Shown here: positions 8,769 through 21,920 of the stretch, piece by piece
Numbering within the stretch: position 1 is the first letter of the stretch
Layout: each line of letters begins with the position of its first letter
The notes under the pieces: generated by a model
What the model was told of the DNA's origin: nothing
Seen by the model: the letters and a program-made list of their open reading frames with translations, nothing else
The model's database searches: none
Position numbers and translations under genes: made by a program
Source: Liolophura sinensis
Lineage: Eukaryota > Mollusca > Polyplacophora > Chitonida > Chitonidae
DNA length: 28,645 nt
Reading direction: 5' to 3'
Assembly (NCBI RefSeq): GCF_032854445.1
Contig: NW_027018422.1
Coordinates: forward strand, 1-28,645

Positions 8769-10960
8769 GCTGGTAAGAGGCTAATCCGATGTATTTTGTG
8801 ACGAGAAATCGAATGGTGCAAACCGCGTTGCTCTCCGACCAATACTTTTGGCTGTAGCCACAATTGAATCATCATTTATGTCAAAATCACGTGCCCAGCA
8901 ACGGCTCTTACTCCATGGAAACCAAGGAAATTTGCAATTTTTCAACAGCTGGAGATGCCTGACCCAATTGCGCATCTTTTGGCACCTTATTGATGTGGGT
9001 CAGTGTTCAATTGTACTTTTTACAGCAGACTGTATCAAGTACCTTGTGTTTTTTATATAAAAATGGTGTGGTTTTTCTACATGTAGATAAAGACATTGAG
9101 TTTATCTTCGACTTAGAAGTAAGACATTTGCTGGGTGAGTTAAATGGGCTTGGCCCAAAGATTTGACGTCTTCTGGGCTACCGAAGGGCACATAACTTAT
9201 AATCAAAAGTTGAATATAGTAATGACCAGTCGCGAGGGTACATAGTACATGTAGCCGATTTCAATTAGCAAAAGGACCAGGCAAAAATCCAAAAGTGGAA
9301 AAAATGTTCCAATGCTGCTGGTAAGAGGCTAATCCGACGTATTTTGTGACGAGAAATCGAATGGTGCAAACCGCGTTGCTCTCCGACCAATACTTTTGGC
9401 TGTAGCCACAATTGAATGATCATTTATGTCAAAATCACGTGCCCAGCAACGGCTCTTACTCCATGGAAACCAAGGAAATTTGCAATTTTTCAACAGCTGG
9501 AGATGCCTGACCCAATTGCGCATCTTTTGGCACCTTATTGATGTGGGTCAGTGTTCAATTGTACTTTTTACAGCAGACTGTATCAAGTACCTTGTGTTTT
9601 TTATATAAAAATGGTGTGGTTTTTCTACATGTAGATAAAGAGATTAAGTTTATCTTCGATTTAGAAGTAAGACATTTGCTGGGTGAGTTAAATGGGCTTG
9701 GTCCAAAGATTTGACATCTTCTGGGCTACCGAAGGGCACATAACTTATAATCAAAAGTTGAATATAGTAATGACCAGTCGCGATTGTACATAGTACATGT
9801 AGCCGATTTCAATTAGCAAAAGGACCAGGCAAAAATCCAAAAGTGGAAAAAATGTTCCAATGCTGCTGGTAAGAGGCTAATCCGATGTATTTTGTGACGA
9901 GAAATCGAATGGTGCAAACCGCGTTGCTCTCCGACCAATACTTTTGGCTGTAGCCACAATTGAATGATCATTTATGTCAAAATCACGTGCCCAGCAACGG
10001 CTCTTACTCCATGGAAACCAAGGAAATTTGCAATTTTTCAACAGCTGGAGATGCCTGACCCAATTGCGCATCTTTTGGCACCTTATTGATGTGGGTCAGT
10101 GTTCAATTGTACTTTTTACAGCAGACTGTATCAAGTACCTTGTGTTTTTTATATAAAAATGGTGTGGTTTTTCTACATGTAGATAAAGACATTGAGTTTA
10201 TCTTCGACTTAGAAGTAAGACATTTGCTGGGTGAGTTAAATGGGCTTGGCCCAAAGATTTGACGTCTTCTGGGCTACCGAAGGGCACATAACTTATAATC
10301 AAAAGTTGAATATAGTAATGACCAGTCGCGATGGTACATAGTACATGTAGCCGATTTCAATTAGCAAAAGGACCAGGCAAAAATCCAAAAGTGGAAAAAA
10401 TGTTCCAATACTGCTGGTAAGAGGCTAATCCGACGTATTTTGTGACGAGAAATCGAATGGTGCAAACCGCGTTGCTCTCCGACCAATACTTTTGGCTGTA
10501 GCCACAATTGAATGATCATTTATGTCAAAATCACGTGCCCAGCAACGGCTCTTACTCCATGGAAACCAAGGAAATTTGCAATTTTTCAACAGCTGGAGAT
10601 GCCTGACCCAATTGCGCATCTTTTGGCACCTTATTGATGTGGGTCAGTGTTCAATTGTACTTTTTACAGCAGACTGTATCAAGTACCTTGTGTTTTTTAT
10701 ATAAAAATGGTGTGGTTTTTCTACATGTAGATAAAGAGATTAAGTTTATCTTCGATTTAGAAGTAAGACATTTGCTGGGTGAGTTAAATGGGCTTGGCCC
10801 AAAGATTTGACATCTTCTGGGCTACCGAAGGGCACATAACTTATAATCAAAAGTTGAATATAGTAATGACCAGTCGCGATTGTACATAGTACATGTAGCC
10901 GATTTCAATTAGCAAAAGGACCAGGCAAAAATCCAAAAGTGGAAAAAATGTTCCAATGCT
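8769..10960. repeat. Dimeric higher-order repeat, two adjacent copies (units 17-18 and 19-20)
   Basis: The period is 1096 bp. Unit 17 (8769-9316): C22T, C180G, G281T, 326/330 C,G, A400G, T468G, T469G. Unit 18 (9317-9864): C102G, C180G, G281T, C344T, C386T. Unit 19 (9865-10412): C22T, C102G, C180G, G281T, 326/330 C,G, A400G, T469G, G546A. Unit 20 (10413-10960): C102G, C180G, G281T, C344T. Odd members carry C22T and A400G; even members carry C344T with G326/A330. The alternation implies amplification of a two-monomer block. Confidence 0.88.
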
Positions 10961-11507
10961 GCTGGTAAGAGGCTAATCCGACGTATTTTGTGACGAGAAA
11001 TCGAATGGTGCAAACCGCGTTGCTCTCCGACCAATACTTTTGGCTGTAGCCACAATTGAATCATCAATTATGTCAAAATCACGTGCCCAGCAACGGCTCT
11101 TACTCCATGGAAACCAAGGAAATTTACAATTTTTCAACACCTGGAGATGCCTGGCCCAATTGCGCATCTTTTGGCACCTTATTGATGTGGGTCAGTGTTC
11201 AATTGTACTTTTTACAGCAGACTGTATCAAGTACCTTGTGTTTTTTATATAAAATGGTGTGGTTTTTCTACATGTAGATAAAGACATTGAGTTTATCTTC
11301 GACTTAGAAGTAAGACATTTGCTGGGTGAGTTAAATGGGCTTGGCCCAAAGATTTGACGTCTTCTGGGCTACCGAAGGGCACATAACTTATAATCAAAAG
11401 TTGAATATAGTAATGACCAGTCGCGATGGTACATAGTACATGTAGCCGATTTCAATTAGCAAAAGGACCAGGCAAAAATCCAAAAGTAAAAAAAATGCTC
11501 CAATCGT
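10961..11507. repeat. Satellite unit 21, alternate tail, 547 bp
   Basis: Differences from unit 1: T107A, G166A, A194G, G281T, 326/330 C,G, A400G, T469G, alternate tail, and one A lost from the A-run after the TATA-like motif (about 11251). It is otherwise the unit 10 haplotype. Confidence 0.92.
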
Positions 11508-12055
11508 GCTGGTAAGAGGCTAATCCGACGTATTTTGTGACGAGAAATCGAATGGTGCAAACCGCGCTGCTCTCCGACCAATACTTTTGGCTGTAGCCAC
11601 AATTGAATCATCATTTATGTCAAAATCACGTGCCCAGCAACGGCTCTTACTCCATGGAAACCAAGGAAATTTGCAATTTTTCAACAGCTGGAGATGCCTG
11701 ACCCAATTGCGCATCTTTTGGCACCTTATTGATGTGGGTCAGTGTTCAATTGTACTTTTTACAGCAGACTGTATCAAGTACCTTGTGTTTTTTATATAAA
11801 AATGGTGTGGTTTTTCTACATGTAGATAAAGAGATTAAGTTTATCTTCGACTTAGAAGTAAGACATTTGCTGGGTGAGTTAAATGGGCTTGGCCCAAAGA
11901 TTTGACATCTTCTGGGCTACCGAAGGGCACATAACTTATAATCAAAAGTTGAATATAGTAATGACCAGTCGCGATTGTACATAGTACATGTAGCCGATTT
12001 CAATTAGCAAAAGGACCAGGCAAAAATCCAAAAGTGGAAAAAATGTTCCAATGCT
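11508..12055. repeat. Satellite unit 22
   Basis: Differences from unit 1: T60C, C180G, G281T. It follows alternate-tail unit 21 and has the linked T60C. Confidence 0.93.
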
Positions 12056-13151
12056 GCTGGTAAGAGGCTAATCCGATGTATTTTGTGACGAGAAATCGAA
12101 TGGTGCAAACCGCGTTGCTCTCCGACCAATACTTTTGGCTGTAGCCACAATTGAATGATCATTTATGTCAAAATCACGTGCCCAGCAACGGCTCTTACTC
12201 CATGGAAACCAAGGAAATTTGCAATTTTTCAACAGCTGGAGATGCCTGACCCAATTGCGCATCTTTTGGCACCTTATTGATGTGGGTCAGTGTTCAATTG
12301 TACTTTTTACAGCAGACTGTATCAAGTACCTTGTGTTTTTTATATAAAAATGGTGTGGTTTTTCTACATGTAGATAAAGACATTGAGTTTATCTTCGACT
12401 TAGAAGTAAGACATTTGCTGGGTGAGTTAAATGGGCTTGGCCCAAAGATTTGACGTCTTCTGGGCTACCGAAGGGCACATAACTTATAATCAAAAGTTGA
12501 ATATAGTAATGACCAGTCGCGAGGGTACATAGTACATGTAGCCGATTTCAATTAGCAAAAGGACCAGGCAAAAATCCAAAAGTGGAAAAAATGTTCCAAT
12601 GCTGCTGGTAAGAGGCTAATCCGACGTATTTTGTGACGAGAAATCGAATGGTGCAAACCGCGTTGCTCTCCGACCAATACTTTTGGCTGTAGCCACAATT
12701 GAATGATCATTTATGTCAAAATCACGTGCCCAGCAACGGCTCTTACTCCATGGAAACCAAGGAAATTTGCAATTTTTCAACACCTGGAGATGCCTGACCC
12801 AATTGCGCATCTTTTGGCACCTTATTGATGTGGGTCAGTGTTCAATTGTACTTTTTACAGCAGACTGTATCAAGTACCTTGTGTTTTTTATATAAAAATG
12901 GTGTGGTTTTTCTACATGTAGATAAAGAGATTAAGTTTATCTTCGATTTAGAAGTAAGACATTTGCTGGGTGAGTTAAATGGGCTTGGCCCAAAGATTTG
13001 ACATCTTCTGGGCTACCGAAGGGCACATAACTTATAATCAAAAGTTGAATATAGTAATGACCAGTCGCGATGGTACATAGTACATGTAGCCGATTTCAAT
13101 TAGCAAAAGGACCAGGCAAAAATCCAAAAGTGGAAAAAATGTTCCAATGCT
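12056..13151. repeat. Dimeric higher-order repeat, third copy (units 23-24)
   Basis: Unit 23 (12056-12603): C22T, C102G, C180G, G281T, 326/330 C,G, A400G, T468G, T469G. Unit 24 (12604-13151): C102G, G281T, C344T, T469G. It shares T468G/T469G with unit 17 and C344T with units 18 and 20. Confidence 0.87.
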
Positions 13152-13700
13152 GCTGGTAAGAGGCTAATCCGACGTATTTTGTGACGAGAAATCGAATGGT
13201 GCAAACCGCGTTGCTCTCCGACCAATACTTTTGGCTGTAGCCACAATTGAATGATCATTTATGTCAAAATCACGTGCCCAGCGACGGCTCTTACTCCATG
13301 GAAACCAAGGAAATTTGCAATTTTTCAACAGCTGGAGATGCCTGACCCAATTGCGCATCTTTTGGCACCTTATTGATGTGGGTCAGTGTTCAATTGTACT
13401 TTTTACAGCAGACTGTATCAAGTACCTTGTGTTTTTTATATAAAAATGGTGTGGTTTTTCTACATGTAGATAAAGAGATTAAGTTTATCTTCGATTTAGA
13501 AGTAAGACATTTGCTGGGTGAGTTAAATGGGCTTGGCCCAAAGATTTGACATCTTCTGGGCTACCGAAGGGGCACATAACTTATAATCAAAAGTTGAATA
13601 TAGTAATGACCAGTCGCGATGGTACATAGTACATGTAGCCGATTTCAATTAGCAAAAGGACCAGGCAAAAATCCAAAAGTAAAAAAAATGCTCCAATCGT
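13152..13700. repeat. Satellite unit 25, alternate tail, 549 bp
   Basis: Differences from unit 1: C102G, A132G, C180G, G281T, C344T, one extra G in the GGG run near 13570, T469G, alternate tail. It is the last unit with C344T, which is confined to units 18, 20, 24 and 25. Confidence 0.92.
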
Positions 13701-14248
13701 GCTGGTAAGAGGCTAATCCGACGTATTTTGTGAGGAGAAATCGAATGGTGCAAACCGCGCTGCTCTCCGACCAATACTTTTGGCTGTAGCCACAATTGAA
13801 TCATCATTTATGTCAAAATCAACGTGCCAGCAACGGCTCTTACTCCATGGAAACCAAGGAAATTTGCAATTTTTCAACAGCTGGAGATGCCTGACCCAAT
13901 TGCGCATCTTTTGGCACCTTATTGATGTGGGTCAGTGTTCAATTGTACTTTTTACAGCAGACTGTATCAAGTACCTTGTGTTTTTTATATAAAAATGGTG
14001 TGGTTTTTCTACATGTAGATAAAGACATTGAGTTTATCTTCGACTTAGAAGTAAGACATTTGCTGGGTGAGTTAAATGGGCTTGGCCCAAAGATTTGACA
14101 TCTTCTGGGCTACCGAAGGGCACATAACTTATAATCAAAAGTTGAATATAGTAATGACCAGTCGCGATGGTACATAGTACATGTAGCCGATTTCAATTAG
14201 CAAAAGGACCAGGCAAAAATCCAAAAGTGGAAAAAATGTTCCAATGCT
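13701..14248. repeat. Satellite unit 26
   Basis: Differences from unit 1: C34G, T60C, an A gained and a C lost around the CACGTG site (about 13821-13828), C180G, G281T, 326/330 C,G, T469G. It follows an alternate-tail unit and has T60C. Confidence 0.92.
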
Positions 14249-14796
14249 GCTGGTAAGAGGCTAATCCGACGTATTTTGTGACGAGAAATCGAATGGTGCA
14301 AACCGCGTTGTTCTCCGACCAATACTTTTGGCTGTAGCCACAATTGAATCATCATTTATGTCAAAATCACGTGCCCAGCAACGGCTCTTACTCCATGGAA
14401 ACCAAGGAAATTTCCAATTTTTCAACAGCTGGAGATGCCTGACCCAATTGCGCATCTTTTGGCACCTTATTGATGTGGGTCAGTGTTCAATTGTACTTTT
14501 TACAGCAGACTGTATCAAGTACCTTGTGTTTTTTATATAAAAATGGTGTGGTTTTTCTACATGTAGATAAAGACATTGAGTTTATCTTCGACTTAGAAGT
14601 AAGACATTTGCTGGGTGAGCTAAATGGGCTTGGCCCAAAGATTTGACATCTTCTGGGCTACCGAAGGGCACATAACTTATAATCAAAAGTTGAATATAGT
14701 AATGACCAGTCGCGATTGTACATAGTATATGTAGCCGATTTCAATTAGCAAAAGGACCAGGCAAAAATCCAAAAGTGGAAAAAATGTTCCAATGCT
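14249..14796. repeat. Satellite unit 27
   Basis: Differences from unit 1: C63T, G166C, C180G, G281T, 326/330 C,G, T372C, C480T. Unit 46 is the same except for one inserted C. Confidence 0.93.
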
Positions 14797-15344
14797 GCTG
14801 GTAAGAGGCTAATCCGACGTATTTTGTGACGAGAAATCGAATGGTGCAAACCGCGTTGCTCTCCGACCAATACTTTTGGCTGTAGCCACAATTGAATGAT
14901 CATTTATGTCAAAATCACGTGCCCAGCAACGGCTCTTACTCCATGGAAACCAAGGAAATTTGCAATTTTTCAACACCTGGAGATGCCTGACCCAATTGCG
15001 CATCTTTTGGCACCTTATTGATGTGGGTCAGTGTTCAATTGTACTTTTAACAGCAGACTGTATCAAGTACCTTGTGGTTTTTATATAAAAATGGTGTGGT
15101 TTTTCTACATGTAGATAAAGAGATTAAGTTTATCTTCGACTTAGAAGTAAGACATTTGCTGGGTGAGTTAAATGGGCTTGGCCCAAAGATTTGACATCTT
15201 CTGGGCTACCGAAGGGCACATAACTTATAATCAAAAGTTGAATATAGTAATGACCAGTCGCGATTGTACATAGTACATGTAGCCGATTTCAATTAGCAAA
15301 AGGACCAGGCAAAAATCCAAAAGTGGAAAAAATGTTCCAATGCT
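14797..15344. repeat. Satellite unit 28
   Basis: Differences from unit 1: C102G and T253A. T253A is shared only with unit 47. Confidence 0.93.
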
Positions 15345-16988
15345 GCTGGTAAGAGGCTAATCCGACGTATTTTGTGACGAGAAATCGAATGGTGCAAACC
15401 GCGTTGCTCTCCGACCAATACTTTTGGCTGTAGCCACAATTGAATCATCATTTATGTCAAAATCACGTGCCCAGCAACGGCTCTTACTCCATGGAAACCA
15501 AGGAAATTTGCAATTTTTCAACACCTGGAGATGCCTGACCCAATTGCGCATCTTTTGGCACCTTATTGATGTGGGTCAGTGTTCAATTGTATTTTTTACA
15601 GCAGACTGTATCAAGTACCTTGTGGTTTTTATATAAAAATGGTGTGGTTTTTCTACATGTAGATAAAGAGATTAAGTTTATCTTCGACTTAGAAGTAAGA
15701 CATTTGCTGGGTGAGTTAAATGGGCTTGGCCCAAAGATTTGACATCTTCTGGGCTACCGAAGGGCACATAACTGATAATCAAAAGTTGAATATAGTAATG
15801 ACCAGTCGCGATTGTACATAGTACATGTAGCCGATTTCAATTAGCAAAAGGACCAGGCAAAAATCCAAAAGTGGAAAAAATGTTCCAATGCTGCTGGTAA
15901 GAGGCTAATCTGACGTATTTTGTGACGAGAAATCGAATGGTGCAAACCGCGTTGCTCTCCGACCAATACTTTTGGCTGTAGCCACAATTGAATCATCATT
16001 TATGTCAAAATCACGTGCCCAGCAACGGCTCTTACTCCATGGAAACCAAGGAAATTTGCAATTTTTCAACACCTGGAGATGCCTGACCCAATTGCGCATC
16101 TTTTGGCACCTTATTGATGTGGGTCAGTGTTCAATTGTACTTTTTACAGCAGACTGTATCAAGTACCTTGTGTTTTTTATATAAAAATGGTGTGGTTTTT
16201 CTACATGTAGATAAAGACATTGAGTTTATCTTCGACTTAGAAGTAAGACATTTGCTGGGTGAGTTAAATGGGCTTGGCCCAAAGATTTGACATCTTCTGG
16301 GCTACCGAAGGGCACATAACTTATAATCAAAAGTTGAATATAGTAATGACCAGTCGCGATTGTACATAGTACATGTAGCCGATTTCAATTAGCAAAAGGA
16401 CCAGGCAAAAATCCAAAAGTGGAAAAAATGTTCCAATGCTGCTGGTAAGAGGCTAATCCGACGTATTTTGTGACGAGAAATCGAATGGTGCAAACCGCGT
16501 TGCTCTCCGACCAATACTTTTGGCTGTAGCCACAATTGAATGATCATTTATGTCAAAATCACGTGCCCAGCAACGGCTCTTACTCCATGGAAACCAAGGA
16601 AATTTGCAATTTTTCAACAGCTGGAGATGCCTGACCCAATTGCGCATCTTTTGGCACCTTATTGATGTGGGTCAGTGTTCAATTGTACTTTTTACAGCAG
16701 ACTGTATCAAGTACCTTGTGGTTTTTATATAAAAATGGTGTGGTTTTTCTACATGTAGATAAAGAGATTAAGTTTATCTTCGACTTAGAAGTAAGACATT
16801 TGCTGGGTGAGTTAAATGGGCTTGGCCCAAAGATTTGACATCTTCTGGGCTACCGAAGGGCACATAACTTATAATCAAAAGTTGAATATAGTAATGACCA
16901 GTCGCGATTGTACATAGTACATGTAGCCGATTTCAATTAGCAAAAGGACCAGGCAAAAATCCAAAAGTGGAAAAAATGTTCCAATGCT
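15345..16988. repeat. Trimeric higher-order repeat, copy 1 (units 29-31)
   Basis: The period is 1644 bp. Unit 29 (15345-15892): C248T, T430G. Unit 30 (15893-16440): C19T, G281T, 326/330 C,G. Unit 31 (16441-16988): C102G, C180G. This three-unit order is the template for the copies at 16989, 19181 and 25759. Confidence 0.93.
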
Positions 16989-18632
16989 GCTGGTAAGAGG
17001 CTAATCCGACGTATTTTGTGACGAGAAATCGAATGGTGCAAACCGCGTTGCTCTCCGACCAATACTTTTGGCTGTAGCCACAATTGAATCATCATTTATG
17101 TCAAAATCACGTGCCCAGCAACGGCTCTTACTCCATGGAAACCAAGGAAATTTGCAATTTTTCAACACCTGGAGATGCCTGACCCAATTGCGCATCTTTT
17201 GGCACCTTATTGATGTGGGTCAGTGTTCAATTGTATTTTTTACAGCAGACTGTATCAAGTACCTTGTGGTTTTTATATAAAAATGGTGTGGTTTTTCTAC
17301 ATGTAGATAAAGAGATTAAGTTTATCTTCGACTTAGAAGTAAGACATTTGCTGGGTGAGTTAAATGGGCTTGGCCCAAAGATTTGACATCTTCTGGGCTA
17401 CCGAAGGGCACATAACTGATAATCAAAAGTTGAATATAGTAATGACCAGTCGCGATTGTACATAGTACATGTAGCCGATTTCAATTAGCAAAAGGACCAG
17501 GCAAAAATCCAAAAGTGGAAAAAATGTTCCAATGCTGCTGGTAAGAGGCTAATCTGACGTATTTTGTGACGAGAAATCGAATGGTGCAAACCGCGTTGCT
17601 CTCCGACCAATACTTTTGGCTGTAGCCACAATTGAATCATCATTTATGTCAAAATCACGTGCCCAGCAACGGCTCTTACTCCATGGAAACCAAGGAAATT
17701 TGCAATTTTTCAACACCTGGAGATGCCTGACCCAATTGCGCATCTTTTGGCACCTTATTGATGTGGGTCAGTGTTCAATTGTACTTTTTACAGCAGACTG
17801 TATCAAGTACCTTGTGTTTTTTATATAAAAATGGTGTGGTTTTTCTACATGTAGATAAAGACATTGAGTTTATCTTCGACTTAGAAATAAGACATTTGCT
17901 GGGTGAGTTAAATGGGCTTGGCCCAAAGATTTGACATCTTCTGGGCTACCGAAGGGCACATAACTTATAATCAAAAGTTGAATATAGTAATGACCAGTCG
18001 CGATTGTACATAGTACATGTAGCCGATTTCAATTAGCAAAAGGACCAGGCAAAAATCCAAAAGTGGAAAAAATGTTCCAATGCTGCTGGTAAGAGGCTAA
18101 TCCGACGTATTTTGTGACGAGAAATCGAATGGTGCAAACCGCGTTGCTCTCCGACCAATACTTTTGGCTGTAGCCACAATTGAATGATCATTTATGTCAA
18201 AATCACGTGCCCAGCAACGGCTCTTACTCCATGGAAACCAAGGAAATTTGCAATTTTTCAACAGCTGGAGATGCCTGACCCAATTGCGCATCTTTTGGCA
18301 CCTTATTGATGTGGGTCAGTGTTCAATTGTACTTTTTACAGCAGACTGTATCAAGTACCTTGTGGTTTTTATATAAAAATGGTGTGGTTTTTCTACATGT
18401 AGATAAAGAGATTAAGTTTATCTTCGACTTAGAAGTAAGACATTTGCTGGGTGAGTTAAATGGGCTTGGCCCAAAGATTTGACATCTTCTGGGCTACCGA
18501 AGGGCACATAACTTATAATCAAAAGTTGAATATAGTAATGACCAGTCGCGATTGTACATAGTACATGTAGCCGATTTCAATTAGCAAAAGGACCAGGCAA
18601 AAATCCAAAAGTGGAAAAAATGTTCCAATGCT
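16989..18632. repeat. Trimeric higher-order repeat, copy 2 (units 32-34)
   Basis: Units 32 and 34 appear identical to units 29 and 31. Unit 33 differs from unit 30 only by G351A. That is one substitution and no indel seen in 1644 bp, so the duplication is very recent or was homogenised as a block. Confidence 0.93.
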
Positions 18633-19180
18633 GCTGGTAAGAGGCTAATCCGACGTATTTTGTGACGAGAAATCGAATGGTGCAAACCGCGTTGCTCTCC
18701 GACCAATACTTTTGGCTGTAGCCACAATTGAATCATCATTTATGTCAAAATCACGTGCCCAGCAACGGCTCTTACTCCATGGAAACCAAGGAAATTTGCA
18801 ATTTTTCAACACCTGGAGATGCCTGACCCAATTGCGCATCTTTTGGCACCTTATTGATGTGGGTCAGTGTTCAATTGTACTTTTTACAGCAGACTGTATC
18901 AAGTACCTTGTGGTTTTTATATAAAAATGGTGTGGTTTTTCTACATGTAGATAAAGAGATTAAGTTTATCTTCGACTTAGAAGTAAGACATTTGCTGGGT
19001 GAGTTAAATGGGCTTGGCCCAAAGATTTGACATCTTCTGGGCTACCGAAGGGCACATAACTTATAATCAAAAGTTGAATATAGTAATGACCAGTCGCGAT
19101 TGTACATAGTACATGTAGCCGATTTCAATTAGCAAAAGGACCAGGCAAAAATCCAAAAGTGGAAAAAATGTTCCAATGCT
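18633..19180. repeat. Satellite unit 35, monomer between trimers
   Basis: It appears identical to unit 1. It occupies the place that unit 28 holds before the first trimer, so units 28-31 and 35-38 can also be read as two copies of a four-unit block. Confidence 0.93.
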
Positions 19181-20824
19181 GCTGGTAAGAGGCTAATCCG
19201 ACGTATTTTGTGACGAGAAATCGAATGGTGCAAACCGCGTTGCTCTCCGACCAATACTTTTGGCTGTAGCCACAATTGAATCATCATTTATGTCAAAATC
19301 ACGTGCCCAGCAACGGCTCTTACTCCATGGAAACCAAGGAAATTTGCAATTTTTCAACACCTGGAGATGCCTGACCCAATTGCGCATCTTTTGGCACCTT
19401 ATTGATGTGGGTCAGTGTTCAATTGTATTTTTTACAGCAGACTGTATCAAGTACCTTGTGGTTTTTATATAAAAATGGTGTGGTTTTTCTACATGTAGAT
19501 AAAGAGATTAAGTTTATCTTCGACTTAGAAGTAAGACATTTGCTGGGTGAGTTAAATGGGCTTGGCCCAAAGATTTGACATCTTCTGGGCTACCGAAGGG
19601 CACATAACTGATAATCAAAAGGTGAATATAGTAATGACCAGTCGCGATTGTACATAGTACATGTAGCCGATTTCAATTAGCAAAAGGACCAGGCAAAAAT
19701 CCAAAAGTGGAAAAAATGTTCCAATGCTGCTGGTAAGAGGCTAATCTGACGTATTTTGTGACGAGAAATCGAATGGTGCAAACCGCGTTGCTCTCCGACC
19801 AATACTTTTGGCTGTAGCCACAATTGAATCATCATTTATGTCAAAATCACGTGCCCAGCAACGGCTCTTACTCCATGGAAACCAAGGAAATTTGCAATTT
19901 TTCAACACCTGGAGATGCCTGACCCAATTGCGCATCTTTTGGCACCTTATTGATGTGGGTCAGTGTTCAATTGTACTTTTTACAGCAGACTGTATCAAGT
20001 ACCTTGTGTTTTTTATATAAAAATGGTGTGGTTTTTCTACATGTAGATAAAGACATTGAGTTTATCTTCGACTTAGAAGTAAGACATTTGCTGGGTGAGT
20101 TAAATGGGCTTGGCCCAAAGATTTGACATCTTCTGGGCTACCGAAGGGCACATAACTTATAATCAAAAGTTGAATATAGTAATGACCAGTCGCGATTGTA
20201 CATAGTACATGTAGCCGATTTCAATTAGCAAAAGGACCAGGCAAAAATCCAAAAGTGGAAAAAATGTTCCAATGCTGCTGGTAAGAGGCTAATCCGACGT
20301 ATTTTGTGACGAGAAATCGAATGGTGCAAACCGCGTTGCTCTCCGACCAATACTTTTGGCTGTAGCCACAATTGAATCATCATTTATGTCAAAATCACGT
20401 GCCCAGCAACGGCTCTTACTCCATGGAAACCAAGGAAATTTGCAATTTTTCAACAGCTGGAGATGCCTGACCCAATTGCGCATCTTTTGGCACCTTATTG
20501 ATGTGGGTCAGTGTTCAATTGTACTTTTTACAGCAGACTGTATCAAGTACCTTGTGGTTTTTATATAAAAATGGTGTGGTTTTTCTACATGTAGATAAAG
20601 AGATTAAGTTTATCTTCGACTTAGAAGTAAGACATTTGCTGGGTGAGTTAAATGGGCTTGGCCCAAAGATTTGACATCTTCTGGGCTACCGAAGGGCACA
20701 TAACTTATAATCAAAAGTTGAATATAGTAATGACCAGTCGCGATTGTACATAGTACATGTAGCCGATTTCAATTAGCAAAAGGACCAGGCAAAAATCCAA
20801 AAGTGGAAAAAATGTTCCAATGCT
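19181..20824. repeat. Trimeric higher-order repeat, copy 3 (units 36-38)
   Basis: Unit 36 is the unit 29 type plus T442G. Unit 37 (19729-20276) appears identical to unit 30. Unit 38 (20277-20824) has C180G but lacks C102G. Confidence 0.92.
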
Positions 20825-21372
20825 GCTGGTAAGAGGCTAATCCGACGTATTTTGTGACGAGAAATCGAATGGTGCAAACCGCGTTGCTCTCCGACCAATA
20901 CTTTTGGCTGTAGCCACAATTGAATGATCATTTATGTCAAAATCACGTGCCCAGCAACGGCTCTTACTCCATGGAAACCAAGGAAATTTGCAATTTTTCA
21001 ACAGCTGGAGATGCCTGACCCAATTGCGCATCTTTTGGCACCTTATTGATGTGGGTCAGTGTTCAATTGTACTTTTTACAGCAGACTGTATCAAGTACCT
21101 TGTGGTTTTTATATAAAAATGGTGTGGTTTTTCTACATGTAGATAAAGAGATTAAGTTTATCTTCGACTTAGAAGTAAGACATTTGCTGGGTGAGTTAAA
21201 TGGGCTTGGCCCAAAGATTTGACATCTTCTGGGCTACCGAAGGGCACATAACTTATAATCAAAAGATGAATATAGTAATGACCAGTCGCGATGGTACATA
21301 GTACATGTAGCCGATTTCAATTAGCAAAAGGACCAGGCAAAAATCCAAAAGTAAAAAAAATGCTCCAATCGT
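20825..21372. repeat. Satellite unit 39, alternate tail
   Basis: Differences from unit 1: C102G, C180G, T442A, T469G, alternate tail. Unit 51 repeats this haplotype without C102G. Confidence 0.93.
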
Positions 21373-21920
21373 GCTGGTAAGAGGCTAATCCGACGTATTT
21401 TGTGACGAGAAATCGAATGGTGCAAACCGCGTTGCTCTCCGACCAATACTTTTGGCTGTAGCCACAATTGAATCATCATTTATGTCAAAATCACGTGCCC
21501 AGCAACGGCTCTTACTCCATGGAAACCAAGGAAATTTGCAATTTTTCAACAGCTGGAGGTGCCTGACCCAATTGCGCATCTTTTGGCACCTTATTGATGT
21601 GGGTCAGTGTTCAATTGTACTTTTTACAGCAGACTGTATCAAGTACCTTGTGGTTTTTATATAAAAATGGTGTGGTTTTTCTACATGTAGATAAAGAGAT
21701 TAAGTTTATCTTCGACTTAGAAGTAAGACATTTGCTCGGTGAGTTAAATGGGCTTGGCCCAAAGATTTGACATCTTCTGGGCTACCGAAGGGCACATAAC
21801 TTATAATCAAAAGATGAATATAGTAATGACCAGTCGCGATTGTACATAGTACATGTAGCCGATTTCAATTAGCAAAAGGACCAGGCAAATATCCAAAAGT
21901 GGAAAAAATGTTCCAATGCT
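21373..21920. repeat. Satellite unit 40
   Basis: Differences from unit 1: C180G, A187G, G365C, T442A, A518T. It follows an alternate-tail unit but has the reference T60; the same is true only of unit 52. Confidence 0.93.
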
